Shown piece by piece: positions 1 to 10,818 of a stretch of 34,564 bases of DNA. Positions within the stretch are counted from its first letter, which is position 1, and the number at the start of each line of letters is the position of its first letter. A program made the translations under genes and the position numbers. Source of the stretch: Fomitopsis serialis (lineage: Eukaryota > Basidiomycota > Agaricomycetes > Polyporales > Fomitopsidaceae); contig NW_025955369.1 in assembly GCF_022376445.1 (NCBI RefSeq), positions 1 to 34,564 of the forward strand, given 5' to 3'. A model generated the notes under the pieces. It worked only from the letters and a program-made list of their open reading frames with translations. It did no database searches and was not told the origin of the DNA.

Positions 1-260
1 GATTTGGTCGAGAGTTGGCCGTGAGAACTTGAGTAGACGAGATACTGGGATTGCAAAGACTACGAGGGTAGCGGATACACAAAGGGGAAAAGCGGGGGAA
101 AAACGAGTACTCGACGAGAGCGGGGAGATGGTGGTTCGGAAGCAAAAAGCGACGATGACGAAAGGTGACGCCGCGGAAGCTAAACGGAACCAAAACATGA
201 CTGAGCCGAATACGGTAAGTGTTGTGTGTGGCTAGCGCGCTGTGAGCCGGCAGGCTTACA
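1..260 (-). repeat. Partial 3' LTR of the minus-strand gypsy element
   Basis: On the minus strand, a sequence starting TGTAAG (plus-strand complement 255-260) follows directly after a purine-rich tract, which is the usual junction between the polypurine tract and the 3' LTR in Ty3/gypsy elements. The LTR would run leftwards out of the window, so its far end and its partner LTR are not visible. Small plus-strand ORFs here show no recognisable domain. The call rests on position and on the TG start; no second LTR copy is present to confirm it. Confidence 0.5.
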
Positions 261-274
261 CCCCTCCGGCCTTT
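261..274 (-). other. Polypurine tract (second-strand primer site)
   Basis: Read on the minus strand this is AAAGGCCGGAGGGG, immediately 5' of the TGTAAG LTR start and about 105 bp beyond the last pol stop codon. In LTR retrotransposons such a tract primes plus-strand DNA synthesis. Placement fits, but the tract is short and contains two pyrimidines. Confidence 0.45.
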
Positions 275-378
275 GAGCAATGACGGGGGGGTGGGCAGCG
301 ACAAATAAAGTATAGTAAGTATAGTAATCCTTCCAACGGGCACTCACAATGGGTGCGTCAAAACCCTGTGGGAAAAAG

Positions 379-2805
379 CTACCGAGTGGTTGGCCCTCCC
401 TCTACCGAAGATTCCCAAATATCCAAGACTTGATTATCCTTGAGGAGGGATCCCACGATCCAGAGATTGTGTTCGGGCCCATAACCAGTCCACCGCACGA
501 GGTATTGCTTGCCCCGTCCACGTGGTCATTCATCGAGTATACGGTCAACTAGGAATTCCTCGGAACCATCAGGCAGCAGCACGGGCGCGGGCTGTGCAAA
601 CTCGCGCCCGGGGAACAAGTGAGGGTCGTTTTCTCGGTGTGGTTTCAAGTGTTGTGCATGGAAGGTTGGATGGGATTTCATTGCAGCGGGGAGGTCCAGC
701 ATGTAGGTAGACGACTCTGGGTGCGATGCAATAACCTTATATGGTCCATCCCATCTGGGTAGGAACTTTGCTGCTCGGTGCTGGCCCTTTCGCTTGTACT
801 CTCTGCACCGATATTCTGTGGACAACATAACCTTATCACCAACATTATACACCACCTCGTCGTGCCGCAAAGCATTGGCATATGCCGCCTGGTCCACCTT
901 TGCGCGCAACAGCGCGTCGCGAGCTTCGTGCAGGTCATTCACCATGGCTTCGACAATGTCACGTGCGGCACGCTGAGGCGGTTCATTCAGTTTGGGCAGC
1001 GAACACGGCACCAGCGGAGGGATCATTCGGGGTTGGCGGCCAAGGCGCAACTGGAAGTTCGTAAACCCTGTGGATGTGTTTTCTGTGGACATGAGTTGGA
1101 ACCGGATCCGGGGCAATGCACGCGCCCAGCCGCGTTGATTGCGTTCAACGTAGAAACACAGGCACTGGTTTATTGTTTTGTTGGTGCGTTCACTTACTCC
1201 ATCTGTCTGCGGGTGATAAGCAGTCGACATCTTCAGCTCGATGCCCATCAATTTATGCAGAGATTTCCAGAATCTCGACATGAACAACTTGTCCCGGTCG
1301 GACACAATGTCACGGGGCAGCCCATTTTCGCAGTACCAGTGTTCGAAGAACAACAGGGCCATTTGTTCGGCGGTGATGTCTGTCCTGGTGGGCACGAGGC
1401 GGATGTCAGAGTGCAGCCGATTGGTCATTGTGAGTACACAGTTGAAACCGTCGTCGTCGGGCAGTTCACCAACGAAATCAATAGCGACGCTGTCACCACG
1501 ATCTTCCGGGACTGGCAGCGGGTGTAGGGGTCCCGTTGGTCGATGTGTGCGCGACTTGTTACGCTGGCAGCTGTTGCAGGCGGGTATGTACACCTGCTCC
1601 AAGTTGTGTCGCATGTTAGGCCAGTAATACGAATCACGCAGAAGCACGTAGCTTTTATCTGCTCCAAAATGTCCGGCATTATCATGTGCGAGCCGGAATA
1701 GTCTTTCACGGATGTCACCCACCCGCGGGACGAGCAGGCGGGAGCCAATGTACCACAACCCGTTGACGTGCTGCACTCCGGGTGTGGACGCAGCATTCAT
1801 CGCGAGCCGCATGCAAAAGGGGTCTTCTGCATACCCGTCACGGATTACGGTGAGCATGTCAGTTGGTGCCGAGATACTGAACACAGCGGCTGTCGTGTTT
1901 GTAACGCATTCATCTTCGTAGGACCCGGGTGGCAGCCTGGACAAGGCGTCTGAGACCGTGTTGTCCTCACCACGGATGTACATGATAGTGATATCGTACT
2001 GCGACAGAAATTCCTGCCAGCACAGTTGGCACTGGGACAGGTTGCGTTGTGTCAAGAAGTTTTCGAGTGTGTGGTGGTCCGTGTACACAAGGATGGGCAT
2101 ACCGAGTAAGTCAGCTCGCCACCTTTTCAGCGCGCAGATGATTGATAGCAGCTCCTTTTTGTGTATGGGATAGTTCAGCTCGGCACCTTTGAGCTGCATG
2201 GAGTCGAAAGCGACAGGACGAGCAGTCTCCCAGGTCGGCCCAAGACTAAGTGCTGCACCTGTGCGCCAATCACTCACATTGCAAGTCACAAAGATCTTGT
2301 TGTCACCAGGATTCGTGTGGTCAATAACCGTCAGGCATTCCCGAGACACCACGAGGGCTTTCACAGCGTCGAATGCGGCCTGGTGTTCAGGCGTCCATGA
2401 CGGCAAATTCAGCTTGGCATCCTTCGTTGTGAGCGGTGTCAGAATCCGGGTGTGTTCGGCTAAGTTTGGCAGATAGGTCGCAATGTAGCGGACCAGACCC
2501 AAGAAGGCTCGGACGTCGGTGGCGCTGCGGGGTGTTGGCCAATGCAGGATTTTATTGACTTTGGTGGGTTGGGCTTCCACACCACGACAGGAGATCTTGT
2601 GTCCAAGAAATTCGAGCTCGAGTAGGAAGAAATGGCATTTCTTTGGGTTGCAGTACAGACAAGCAGCCCATAAGGTGTCGAAAATCATTTGTATGTGTCG
2701 CCGATGCTCGTCAATGGAGTCTGACCAGATTACTATGTCGTCTAAGTAGACGTGGCAGAATTTTCCTATGAAACTACGGAGTGCAGCCATAACCCGTCTC
2801 TGGTG
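379..2805 (-). pseudogene. gypsy pol, distal half: RT C-terminus, RNase H, integrase, chromodomain
   Basis: The frame opens with the RT catalytic motif YLDD (2737-2748), then the RNase H region (for example YTDHHTLENFL). The integrase follows with an HHCC-type zinc region (HDNAGHFG, later CNSC) and the catalytic triad in the contexts VAIDFVGELP, VSDRDK and TDGVSERTNK. A chromodomain (QYLVRWTGYGPEHNLW) follows, ending at a TAG at 379-381. A TGA at 526-528 falls at the start of the chromodomain, where arginine CGA is the likely ancestral codon. Otherwise the frame is open for over 760 codons, so decay looks recent. The 5' end is cut by the MITE inserted just upstream of YLDD. Confidence 0.93.
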
Positions 2806-2807
2806 TA

Positions 2808-2873
2808 CAGTCATCTACCCCCTGGTGAGTCGCTACCCCCCCAGTGGGTCGACTGCCTATCGCGGGTGATAAG
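2808..2873 (+). repeat. Left terminal inverted repeat of MITE
   Basis: The 66 bp are the reverse complement of 3295-3360 except for one C/T difference near position 2863. The repeat includes a run of seven C bases matched by seven G bases at the other end. Near identity of the two ends suggests a young insertion. Confidence 0.92.
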
Positions 2874-3294
2874 GATAAATCGGGAATGTAGACGCCCGGG
2901 ATCACTTCTTATCTCTCAAGCCCGACGTGATGTTCACGGCTTACCGTTTGGGGGCTATTGAATGTAAACAGACCCGTCTTAATGCATGCATAGTCCGAAT
3001 AAATGTCCAGACTGGTACTTCGAATACATGAGCAGCCTTTTGAGACTACAACAGTACAACAAAACCAGAGGTGTCGGACTAGGACTGATTTAATCCTTAT
3101 ATGTATATATTGTACCCTACAGCATGCTCATGTACAGTACATTCGTTGTGGTAGATGTACACTAATTGCTCGTTGCCCTGCAAGCCATGCAGATTCTAAG
3201 CCCACTCGGAGGTGACACTCCCGGTAGACTCAGTGCGCGCGACGCGTCCCTCGTTATCTCGGAGTAGATAAGATGTGGATTACCAAATCGGGCT

Positions 3295-3360
3295 CTTATC
3301 ACCCACGATAGGCAGTCGACCCACTGGGGGGGTAGCGACTCACCAGGGGGTAGATGACTG
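3295..3360 (-). repeat. Right terminal inverted repeat of MITE
   Basis: This mirrors 2808-2873 with one mismatch. Inward of both repeats the sequences diverge at once, which defines the repeat length as 66 bp. Confidence 0.92.
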
Positions 3361-3362
3361 TA

Positions 3363-4542
3363 TTGCCGGCGCGTTGCGAAGTCCCATCGGCGTTACCAAC
3401 CAATCATACAGCCCGAGCGGCGTGGAGACGGCTGTCTTATGGGCGTCATCAGGATGCACTTGCATTTGAAAGAAGGAGTTGGTCATGTCCATTTTGGACC
3501 AGATCTTGCCTTTGGCACAGTCTGCGAGGATATCATCCACGCGTGGCAGCGGATGGACGTCAGGTACCGTGTTGTCATTGAGTGCACAATAATCATTCAC
3601 CCAACGTGGTGTTGCCGTTGGGTCTGCCTTAGGGATGAGGAACACCGGTGAAGCATGCAATGATGCAGACGGACGGATGCGGCCAGCGTCCAGGTGTTCC
3701 TGAATTAGCTGTGACCAGGCCTCACGATATTTACGTGGGGAAGCATAGGTGCGGGTTGCGATCTGTTGTGTGGCATCCTTGAGGTGCACTCGGCACCATA
3801 CATCTGTCGGCAGAGTGTCTGCGTGCGGAATAGGACTGAACACGTCAATGTTTTGTTCTATCATTTCTTTGCCCAAGGCTGTGAGTCGTCCCTGCGCCAC
3901 CAACGTCTCAAGAATCGTACAGATAGCCGCAACAATGTTTGCGGGACGGGGGTTGTCAGGACTGTCATCTGCAGCCTTTTGACGTGATGTGGTGTTCGAG
4001 ATCAGATCCGCCAGTGCAGCCGTGCGAGCATCAACAATGTGTTTCATTTGTTCGTGCAGTTTCGGCTTCGGTACAGTGGGTTCGGGGACAGGTGGCGGAC
4101 ACAACAAGTTGAAGTTACATGCTTTTGGGACAACACTACGACAGGAACGATCGATGACAATTTTGTTGCAAACAAGGAACGGCAGGCCGAGAATGACGTC
4201 GGCACACAGGCCAGGCGTGATGATGGCGCGAACGGTGCGAGACTTCCAACGGAACGAGGGATCAAAAAGGGACAACTTAACATACTGGTACAGTGAAACG
4301 GTCACTTTCTTTCCATTTGCCTGCATCGCGAGTTCCACAGTTTCCGGCGAGGGTAGCTGGCGATGCTTCAGCCCGAGCCGGTCCACAATGTTGTTACGAA
4401 TTAGAACTGTATGGGAACCATCATCAATCAGTGCACGAACATTCGCAGAGTGGTCCGCTGTCGCCCCGTTTACCACGCACTGCCAATACAGATGCACTTC
4501 ATGGAACGGGTCGGACTCGGGAGCGGTAACGGCCGCGACGAG
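3363..4542 (-). pseudogene. gypsy pol, proximal half: protease and RT fingers/palm
   Basis: The aspartic protease-like segment contains VRALIDDGSH followed by LGLKHRQL, the usual beginning of gypsy retropepsins in this group. The RT follows with VFLIPKADPT, WVNDYCALNDNT, a palm motif IWSKMDMTNSFFQMQVHPDD (first catalytic Asp) and TPMGLRNAPA. Homology ends exactly at the MITE. The frame is continuous with the gag ORF upstream except for the TGA at 4543-4545, so no separate pol start codon is needed. The catalytic residues visible are intact. Confidence 0.9.
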
Positions 4543-5262
4543 TCATGCAGTGCTCGGCTCCGCTGTGAGAGAACATGTACCCACCGAATCATCATCATCC
4601 GAGGACTCGGCCTGGTACAATGCCTTTGCATCCGGTGCCAGCGCGTACGGGACCTTGTGCATGCCCATGACCGCCGCGACGGGGTGAGCCGGTGCCTCAT
4701 TTTCGTCTTCGTCGTCGATGGCAGCGGATGCCACAGCGGCGACAGCGGTGTTGCAAGAGGAGCTCGCGCGACTTGCAGGAGGTGCGGAGTAACTGCGCCC
4801 CTTTTTGGCAGCGAGGGTGTCGGCCTCTGTCAGCGTACGATAGCCTACTGGGTTCGGCCAGTCGCCATCGCAGTTGCGAGTGATATGTTTGACATAGAAT
4901 TTGCGGCAGCGGAAACAACCTTCGTGCTTGCGCAGCAGCGTGCGTTCTGCGTCGGTCAGCGCGGGCAGCCGGTTCACGGACTTGGGGCGGTCAGGCGGCG
5001 CAGCAGATTTACCACCTGGGCCTTGGTCGGTATTACCGCGACGTTGATGAGCCCTTAGCTCACCTACCCACCGAAAACGCCATTTACGGTTGATACAACG
5101 GTACACTAAGTCAGAACGGTCGACGCACTGCCCGTCCGTTCGAGGGAACCGCCCGATGTTCGAAGCTCAAGCGTCAATGTTCGGAACCCTTAGTGGCGGA
5201 GGCAAGCGGTTTAGAAGTGTCGCTACATTGGTAGGACTCCGGAGCAAGTACATGGCTACGTC
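4543..5262 (-). pseudogene. gypsy gag C-terminal part with CCHC zinc knuckle
   Basis: The segment encodes a C-terminal nucleocapsid with CFRCRKFYVKHITRNC (C-X2-C-X6-H-X4-C), a slightly widened knuckle common in basidiomycete gypsy gags, followed by an Ala- and acid-rich linker. Upstream reading remains open in the same frame to about 5262 apart from a TGA at 5167-5169, where CGA is the likely ancestor. The capsid N-terminus is missing because the element is broken there. There is no good ATG, which is consistent with truncation. Confidence 0.8.
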
Positions 5263-5269
5263 AACCTAG

Positions 5270-6057
5270 CTAGTGACGCCCCCGGCAACTCTCGTATCTA
5301 TGTCCTCGACCTCCACACCCATGACCTCCACCTCTACCCCTACGAACAGACGGACCGGTGTCGGAGCCACGGTCAGTGTTGACGCGCTCGAGTAGGCTTT
5401 CGAGCAACCCAACGAGGGTGCCGTGCGTGCGGCGCTGGTCGACTGCGATGTTGTGAATCACTCGACCCATGGACTCGAGGTTGTCGGGCAGCTGGCGAAA
5501 GTCGGACAGGATCAACGACTCGCGCTGATACTGCGGGTTTGCGAGAGGACGACGCTCGGCCTGGTTGACTTGTTCGAGCAGTACCAAGGTCTCGGACCAC
5601 ACGATCATAGGGTAGGGCGAACCTAGGATGTCTCCCTGGTTGCCATCGCGGTGAAAGACCTCGTCGAGGTAACGCATCAACTCGTCGATCTCGGGGAACG
5701 ACCTAGGAGCAGGAAGTGTATCGTTCGCCAGCAGGATGGCCCGGCTACGGGACTCGAACAAGAATCACTGTTCGAAGGTCGGTTTGATGGTTCGAACGAT
5801 AGTCTAAGTTCGGAGGCACGTACGATCATCCAACGGACTCCGTGAGCCCAAGCCAGCCACTCTCCGGGACTGTTGGCATCGTATCGTGGCTCGACAAGTC
5901 CCTCGGTCTTGAGGACCTCTAGGAGGCGGTAGTAGCGGGCAGCATACGCTTCGGAAGTTGGGTCGAGGTGCGGCATGTTCGTGTAAGTCAGGCGAACTCC
6001 TGCAGCTGTCTCATATCTTCGAGGACTGTCACCGGCCCCGGTTATGACCTTCGCCAA
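5270..6057 (-). CDS. Antisense ORF of the LTR region (copy 1)
   Basis: Two overlapping minus-strand frames (5677-6057 and 5270-5761) together match the product of the ORF at 31193-32004. Shared stretches include EWLAWAHGVRW (EWLAWAHGARW in copy 2), RYYRLLEVLK against RFYRLLALLR, YLDEVF against YLDQVF, and SPYPMIVW followed by LLEQ against EPYPAIAW followed by AVEQ. The C-terminus is Gly/Arg/His-rich. No catalytic motif is recognised. The frame change falls at the equivalent place in both copies, so it could be an unrecognised intron or independent decay. The ORF points away from gag and lies upstream of the PBS, which places it in the LTR. Function is unknown. Confidence 0.6.
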
Positions 6058-6309
6058 TTCGGGGACGGTCGCCCGTTATGCGGAACCTGCGGAAGGCCGA
6101 GTTGGATTCTCTCATGTGTTAGTAGGTCCGGGTCGAGTGTTGTGACATTCTCCGATTGGCTGCTTTCCTTATCACTTTCATTCATCATGTCTTGTATTTC
6201 TCTTGGCTCTCTTGGTCTTCGGACCGTATTTTCCTGTATATACTCTGGGACTTGTTCCCTTCAAATCTCAGAGACCCCCTTACCCTCTCAATCTCACCTC
6301 ACACCGGCG

Positions 6310-6421
6310 AGGTTCGTCAGCCAGTCAGTACGTTCGAAAGTCAGCAAGTTCGCCAGTCGGCCAGTACGTTCGAAGCCAGTCAGTCAGTCAGTCAGTTCGC
6401 CAGTACGTTCGCCAGCTCGTA
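6310..6421 (+). repeat. Degenerate short tandem repeat in LTR (CAGT / CAGTACGTTCG units)
   Basis: The segment is built of repeated CAGTACGTTCG-like and CAGT units, including four consecutive CAGT copies near 6378-6395. It lies between the antisense ORF and the PBS, in the part of the LTR expected to hold the promoter and R-U5. The other element has its own unrelated repeat (CTGCGTT) in the same location. Confidence 0.7.
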
Positions 6422-6725
6422 GTTGCCCCGAGAGGCTCTACACTTCTTCTCCTGCCGTCGCTCGCCTTCCTTGTCACCGTTCGTTCGACACGTCTGTCGA
6501 AACCCTCCCTCCTACCTTCGAGGCTTAGCCCTCGCCTTCGAACAGTCTTCGACATCTTCGAAGCTCTCCCACGTCGTTCGGAGTCTTGTCCGTCCTCCTC
6601 CTTCTTACCCAGACCACTGTACAGTCCCCCGTACATCTCATAGACGCAGAGGCCTCGCATACCACTGCTCGACCTCACAGTTGGGTTTTTGTGTGGCTTT
6701 TGTGTTCTTTTCGGTCGCGTCATCT

Positions 6726-6745
6726 TGGAGCCCACCGCGAGGGGG
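6726..6745 (+). other. Primer-binding site (copy 1)
   Basis: TGGAGCCCACCGCGAGGGGG begins with TGG, the complement of a tRNA CCA end, 3 nt after a possible LTR terminus ...GTCA. The same 20 bases occur at 32566-32585 in an otherwise diverged element, which marks it as functionally constrained. The complement can be laid out as a tRNA 3' acceptor strand plus T-stem. The tRNA identity cannot be assigned here. Confidence 0.75.
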
Positions 6746-6751
6746 ATATAG

Positions 6752-7036
6752 AGCAAGATTCCGCCGCGTCGGAACTTCGACGTCAACCCTGAAGACTACC
6801 GAGACTACGAAAGTCCTCTTCTCGCACTCGCTATCGACAGTCGTCTAGGTCCCGGATCCGCCGCCGCCTTTCGCAGGCATAGCAACCCTCTACCAGGACC
6901 TTCGACTATCCCCTCTTCGTCCGAACACGTCGAGCTTGTCCCCGATCACGACGATCAGGAACGCTCCGCTCGAGACCAAGTACCTACTACTCCATCCCAC
7001 ATCAGGAAAAACCGCCCACAGGGCCGGAGCTCTTAG
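6752..7036 (+). pseudogene. ATG-less open gag leader, truncated
   Basis: Directly after the PBS a frame is open for about 94 codons with no methionine, rich in Ser, Pro, Arg and Asp (for example SSSEHVELVPDHDD), and then stops. Its position and composition match the ATG-less N-terminal region of gag downstream of the PBS at 32566. The capsid domain is missing, so the element is truncated near 7036. Confidence 0.35.
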
Positions 7037-7727
7037 AATTGATTTGAAGATGGCCAAACCGGTTTGAAGCAATCAAACCGCTCAAACACGACTCAATACA
7101 AGTACCCCTGTTGAAAGGTGTCAGAAATTTATCAAACCAGTTGCAAGATTGCTATGTTTGCTTGAATTAGGTTGGTATTATTTGGTCCTGACTATGAATA
7201 CATCCATAGCAGCGCTCTCCACGGGGAACATTTGAGTTTGGTATGATTGAAATGTCTTCAGAGAATAGCAAAAATATGTTTAATGACTTTCTTGTTCTCT
7301 CTCATTTGATTCAAAGCACACGGTTTCAGGGCCGCCGTTCCCTCAGGGTTGTTATTCCTCAATTTATTTACCAGCCCGGATAACGCACATTCATGAATTA
7401 GCTGTCATAAATATATCGATTTCGTACATGGGCGTGATGGGCGACGGTACACAGCGGCAATCCTACACGACGGGTATGTGAATGCGGCGGACATGGATAC
7501 AACATGAGGGGGCTGGATATCATTGGAGGGCAGCGGAGAGTGGTACAACAACAGGGAACAATAACGCCAGCGGAGATGATACGCGTGAGGATGACGCCAG
7601 CGAAGACGATGCCAGCAAAGATGAGGAGAGAGGGGAAAGACAGTATCTTACAAGCAACCCTCCAACATCAGAGCCCTGTGGATCATAGCTCAGTCTTGCA
7701 ACCTACCTGATGAGATAACCCACGCAC
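7037..7727. other. Intergenic, AT-rich, no supported gene
   Basis: From 7037 to about 7440 the sequence is clearly AT-richer than its surroundings and has no ORF worth calling. Overlapping 68-codon ORFs at 7482-7710 are low-complexity products of a short repeat (GATGACGCCAGCGAAGA-like) and have no homologous features. The segment holds the 3' flank of the gene ending at 7728 and the break-point of the retroelement fragment. Confidence 0.6.
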
Positions 7728-10498
7728 CTAGGCCTTATCCTTGGACCCAGCATTGGACGGCCCAGCCTGAGCGTTGTCGGGAGCACCACCCCTCGACCGC
7801 CACCTCGCCTTCACCTTCCCAGCGTTGATGAGAGGGTCTAGGTCCGCATTGGACTTCTCGTCGCCTTGCCCACTCTGCGAATCCACCCGAAGCCCAGCGA
7901 ACACCCTGAACAATTGTTAGAAATGTAATCAAATAAAGTCAGCCGCCTACCTGATGTTCTTGGACAGACTGGCGTTCAGGGACTCCGAGAGGTTTTCCCA
8001 GCCCTCGTCATAGTCCTTGTTGTTCGGATTGGCCAACCGACGGATCATCTCCACGCCAGACAGCAGGCGATCGTACCTATTGAGTGTCAGAACTATCCTG
8101 TGAGATGACTGTAATATGTGGCCTACGCTGGGGCGTACACCTTCTCCTGGAATTCCACCGTGTTGTTGTCGTTCATCCACTCGTCCAAGGCCACGAGAAT
8201 CTGACATTCGGATCGTCAAGCTTGTTAATGGCACATCAGTAGGCATAATTACTCACCGCACTGCACGCCAGGGCAATCATGTTGCTTGGGATGATCTTCA
8301 ACGCACCGTCAAGGTCAAACCGTTCTTTGCACGCCGGGCGAAACACGTCCGGGTTCTGTCCGCGGAACCATTGGTTAGCGATGACCTCGGCCACGCACAG
8401 ACCATGGAACGGCATGTCCAGGTCCGGCTCCTCCCACAGCTGAGTGGCGTCAGTTAGCAGCACACCGCGAGCTCAAGATCGAAGACTTACCGATGGGTCA
8501 ACCTCGGGATCCGGTAGCACAAGCTGCCCGTAGTGAAAGGTGTTGTTGTCTTTCAAGAACTTGATGCGATTCTCCCGGGCTTTCTTCACCTTCTGGTTGC
8601 GCTCGACAGCATCCACCGGTTTACCATCGTCCCCAACCTCGGGCAGCCTGATAGACAAGAACTCTTTCTCCACCACGCGCTTCGCCTTCTGCTTGAGCTC
8701 CTGCCGAAGCTGGGGTGCAGCCTTGTTCACCTGGAAAACGTGAATATGGTTAGTACTGAATGATGAGGGGAGCTAACACGTACGTATGCGATGATCTTGT
8801 TCTTTGTCTTCTGGAAGGCCCAATTGGGCTCGAACTTCTTCTGGAAGTCCTCCCTCTGGTACCTGACATTGCTCGTTATGAGCCGCTCAATGATGTCGGC
8901 AGTCGCCGCATGCTTCTCGGAGACGCCTTTCTTCATACGAGGCCAAGCATTCTCCAGAGCAAGGTACACCCTAAGCTCTTGTTGGGCTTTCCCCAGAAGG
9001 CTGCGGACGTCGACGTCCTCCATGAGCCTCTCATACGCGCCAGCGGTAGGCTCATTCTTGCCCGCCTCGGACTTCTTCGAGTCTGCCTTCTTCCGTGGTT
9101 GCCTCCTCTTCCTACCCTTCGACTCGGACTCTTCCTCCATCTTCACAACGATCTGACCAAGAAAGTTTCAGCCCACAGTTCAACTAGCGGAGATGGCTTA
9201 CCTCGTTCGGAGCTTCCTCGTCTTTCGACAACAATTGGTCCGCGCTCTCATCCTCGTCCTCGCCATCCCCGTCGGAGCCCTTGTACGAAGAGCCTTCCCC
9301 GTCCTGCGAGTCATCCACGTCCATCGGAGACGGCTCTCTCCTGCTGGAGTTGCCCTTTGCCACATGTTTGCCTGTAAACGGTCTCTGAATCTGTTGACCG
9401 TACGGAGGTACCTTCTCCGATATGTGTGGTACTCACCTTCATCCTTCGACGACCGTGTCTCCTTCCTTCTGGGAACCCCCTCCTTGTCACTGGTCTCCAG
9501 CTCATCCTCATCTTCGCTGCCAAGAACGATGGGAGCGGCTTTCTTCTTCGCCTTCGCAGTCCTCGAGCCTGAAAAATTGTTAGGCTATCCCGGTGCTGAT
9601 GTATGCTCTCTCACCAAGGTGCGCAGCCAGATCATCCTCGTCCTTCGGAGCCTGCGTTCTCGGCGCAGAACTAATTGCGACCTCCACGATCTTACGTTTG
9701 TTACCTGTTGATAGCTCTTATGAATGTTTTCTTACCAGCGCATGCGCAATCCTGAAACTTATCTGACAAACTCACCCGCTGCTGTTGCCTGTTCCGCCGA
9801 CTGATCCTGGCGTTGAGTCCTGGTCTTCTTCTTCTCCGGCTTCTCTGACCCAGATTCGCCATCGCTGTCCTCGTTGTCGGAAGAAGAAGGGACATTTTTT
9901 CTCTTACGCGGCGTGGTAATGGGTGTGGACTTGCCCGGTGACCCTGGAGCAGCCTCAGACCATCCCTCGCCACACGAACTGATACGAACTGATTTTACTT
10001 ACTTGGATTCTTCCCTTTGCTCTTCGACGGTATCACTAGCTCATCCTCGTCAGACCCCCCAGCCTTCGACTCTTCCTCAGCAATGGCATCGTCATCGTCC
10101 CCTCCTGTCCATCATCGCTTGCTCTTGGCTTGCACATCTGCATGTCTGCGTCCATTGTGTACTGTGAGAAAGTAATGTAGGGGACGTACCATCCTGATGC
10201 TCCTTCTCCCCAGAGATCCCCTTTGATCCCTTGGCTAGGTTCGACCGAGCCATTGCGTCCAGCTCTTGCGCTGTCAGGTTGGGCAATAGGGATCGCAGCG
10301 ACTCCTTCATAGCCTTGAGCCGAGCTGCATAGCTCAGCACCGGTACAGCATCAGCTCCGGAATCTGCTTTGCTGGACGAAGACTTGGTTGCCACCCGGCA
10401 CCAGCAGACTTTCTCGCCGCCGGGGTCTTGGCCTTGCTCGCCACCGGGGTCTTGACCTTGTTCGCGGCTGCGGATGAGCGGGTGTTGCGGGGACCCAT
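7728..10498 (-). CDS. DUF6532-like protein, 12 exons
   Basis: Exons read on the minus strand: 10498-10190, 10104-10003, 9943-9776, 9704-9615, 9568-9437, 9371-9202, 9152-8784, 8730-8491, 8439-8257, 8200-8127, 8076-7951 and 7905-7728, with GT-AG introns of 45-85 nt. The N-terminal half is low-complexity, basic and acidic (PRKRKN, many Asp/Glu/Ser), suggesting a nuclear protein. The C-terminal half has LRVYLALENAWPRMK, FHYGQLVLPDPE, MPFHGLCVAEVI, NMIALACSAILVALDEWMND and YDRLLSGVEMIRRL. That layout resembles the agaricomycete DUF6532 domain family of unknown function. All exons join in phase except exon 1, where the ATG frame and the continuing frame differ by one base near 10400, in a G/C repeat. 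This could be a frameshift, a sequencing indel, or a different start. The family assignment is from memory of motif layout. Confidence 0.7.
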
Positions 10499-10818
10499 GT
10501 TGTGAGATGATGAGCGTGAAAAGAGTGAGCACAGACGATGAAATAGAGGTTGAATGTCTACCTTCAAAGTTTCGCCGATAACAGAAGACCTTGAGCTTCT
10601 AAAACGGAGATGCGGAGATGCGCGGAACTGAGGTCCGCACCCTCCGAAGGACCGACGAAGAGGTTATGGTCTCAAGCTATTCAAAGAGCTATGGGTAGAG
10701 GTAGAGCATGAGGGCAGCGTTCCACAACATAGTTAAAGTTCAAGGTGACGTGGTTCTATTGCAGGGTAGGTAGTCAAGGTACATCCGAGGAACATAACGT
10801 ACGTACAGGGCGCTAAGG
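10499..10818. other. Intergenic between two minus-strand genes
   Basis: The segment holds the upstream region of the DUF6532-like gene and the 3' flank of the dioxygenase-like gene. No ORF with coding character, no recognisable TATA box and no repeat were found. Confidence 0.5.

Larger units (their letters stand above)
2808..3360. mobile_element. Tc1/mariner-type MITE inserted in the gypsy RT
   Basis: This is a 553-bp segment bounded by 66-bp terminal inverted repeats with one mismatch. The ends read CAGTCATCTACCCC and are flanked on both sides by TA (2806-2807 and 3361-3362). TA target duplication and a CAGT terminus are characteristic of the Tc1/mariner/pogo superfamily. There is no long ORF inside; a 70-codon ORF at 3003-3215 has no transposase motif, so this is non-autonomous. 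Removing it together with one TA copy would bring the two halves of the gypsy RT next to each other at the conserved stretch between NAPA and YLDD, which confirms both boundaries. Confidence 0.9.
1..5262 (-). mobile_element. Decayed Ty3/gypsy retrotransposon with chromodomain
   Basis: The order on the minus strand is gag zinc knuckle, aspartic protease, reverse transcriptase, RNase H, integrase, chromodomain, polypurine tract and LTR, which is the Ty3/gypsy (chromodomain lineage) order. gag and pol lie in one reading frame interrupted by three TGA codons (5167-5169, 4543-4545 and 526-528 on the plus strand), so they were probably a single gag-pol polyprotein. The RT is further split by a MITE at 2808-3360. 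The gag side ends abruptly near 5262 against another retroelement and no 5' LTR is present. The element is therefore 5'-truncated and not autonomous. Confidence 0.92.
5263..7036 (+). mobile_element. Truncated LTR retroelement fragment: LTR 3' part, PBS, gag leader
   Basis: The segment has the same order as the better preserved element at 31005-34564: an antisense ORF, a pyrimidine-rich promoter or leader region with short repeats, an LTR-like end (about 6722, ...GTCA), a 3-nt spacer, and a primer-binding site starting TGG (6726). An open but ATG-less leader frame follows and stops at 7034-7036. The LTR start is not visible: the left edge abuts gypsy gag sequence without a recognisable target duplication. 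The right edge runs into AT-rich sequence. It is a fragment left after rearrangement or nested insertion. Confidence 0.7.

Noticed and set aside
29..235. 68-codon plus-strand ORF at the window start
   Set aside because: It lies in the proposed LTR on the opposite strand to the element, with low-complexity charged composition and no homologous feature.
778..1527. Plus-strand ORF of 249 codons overlapping the integrase
   Set aside because: It is a shadow of the minus-strand integrase frame, whose motifs are unmistakable.
3003..3215. 70-codon ORF inside the MITE as a possible transposase
   Set aside because: Too short, no DDE/D or helix-turn-helix motif, and the TIR-bounded element is only 553 bp.
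6360..6421. Regular short repeats considered as a CRISPR-like or centromeric array
   Set aside because: Units are 4-11 bp, degenerate and confined to an LTR in a eukaryotic sequence; a simple tandem repeat explains them.
7482..7710. Two overlapping 68-codon ORFs
   Set aside because: Both arise from an imperfect GATGACGCCAGCGAAGA-type repeat; there is no splice context and no conserved motif.
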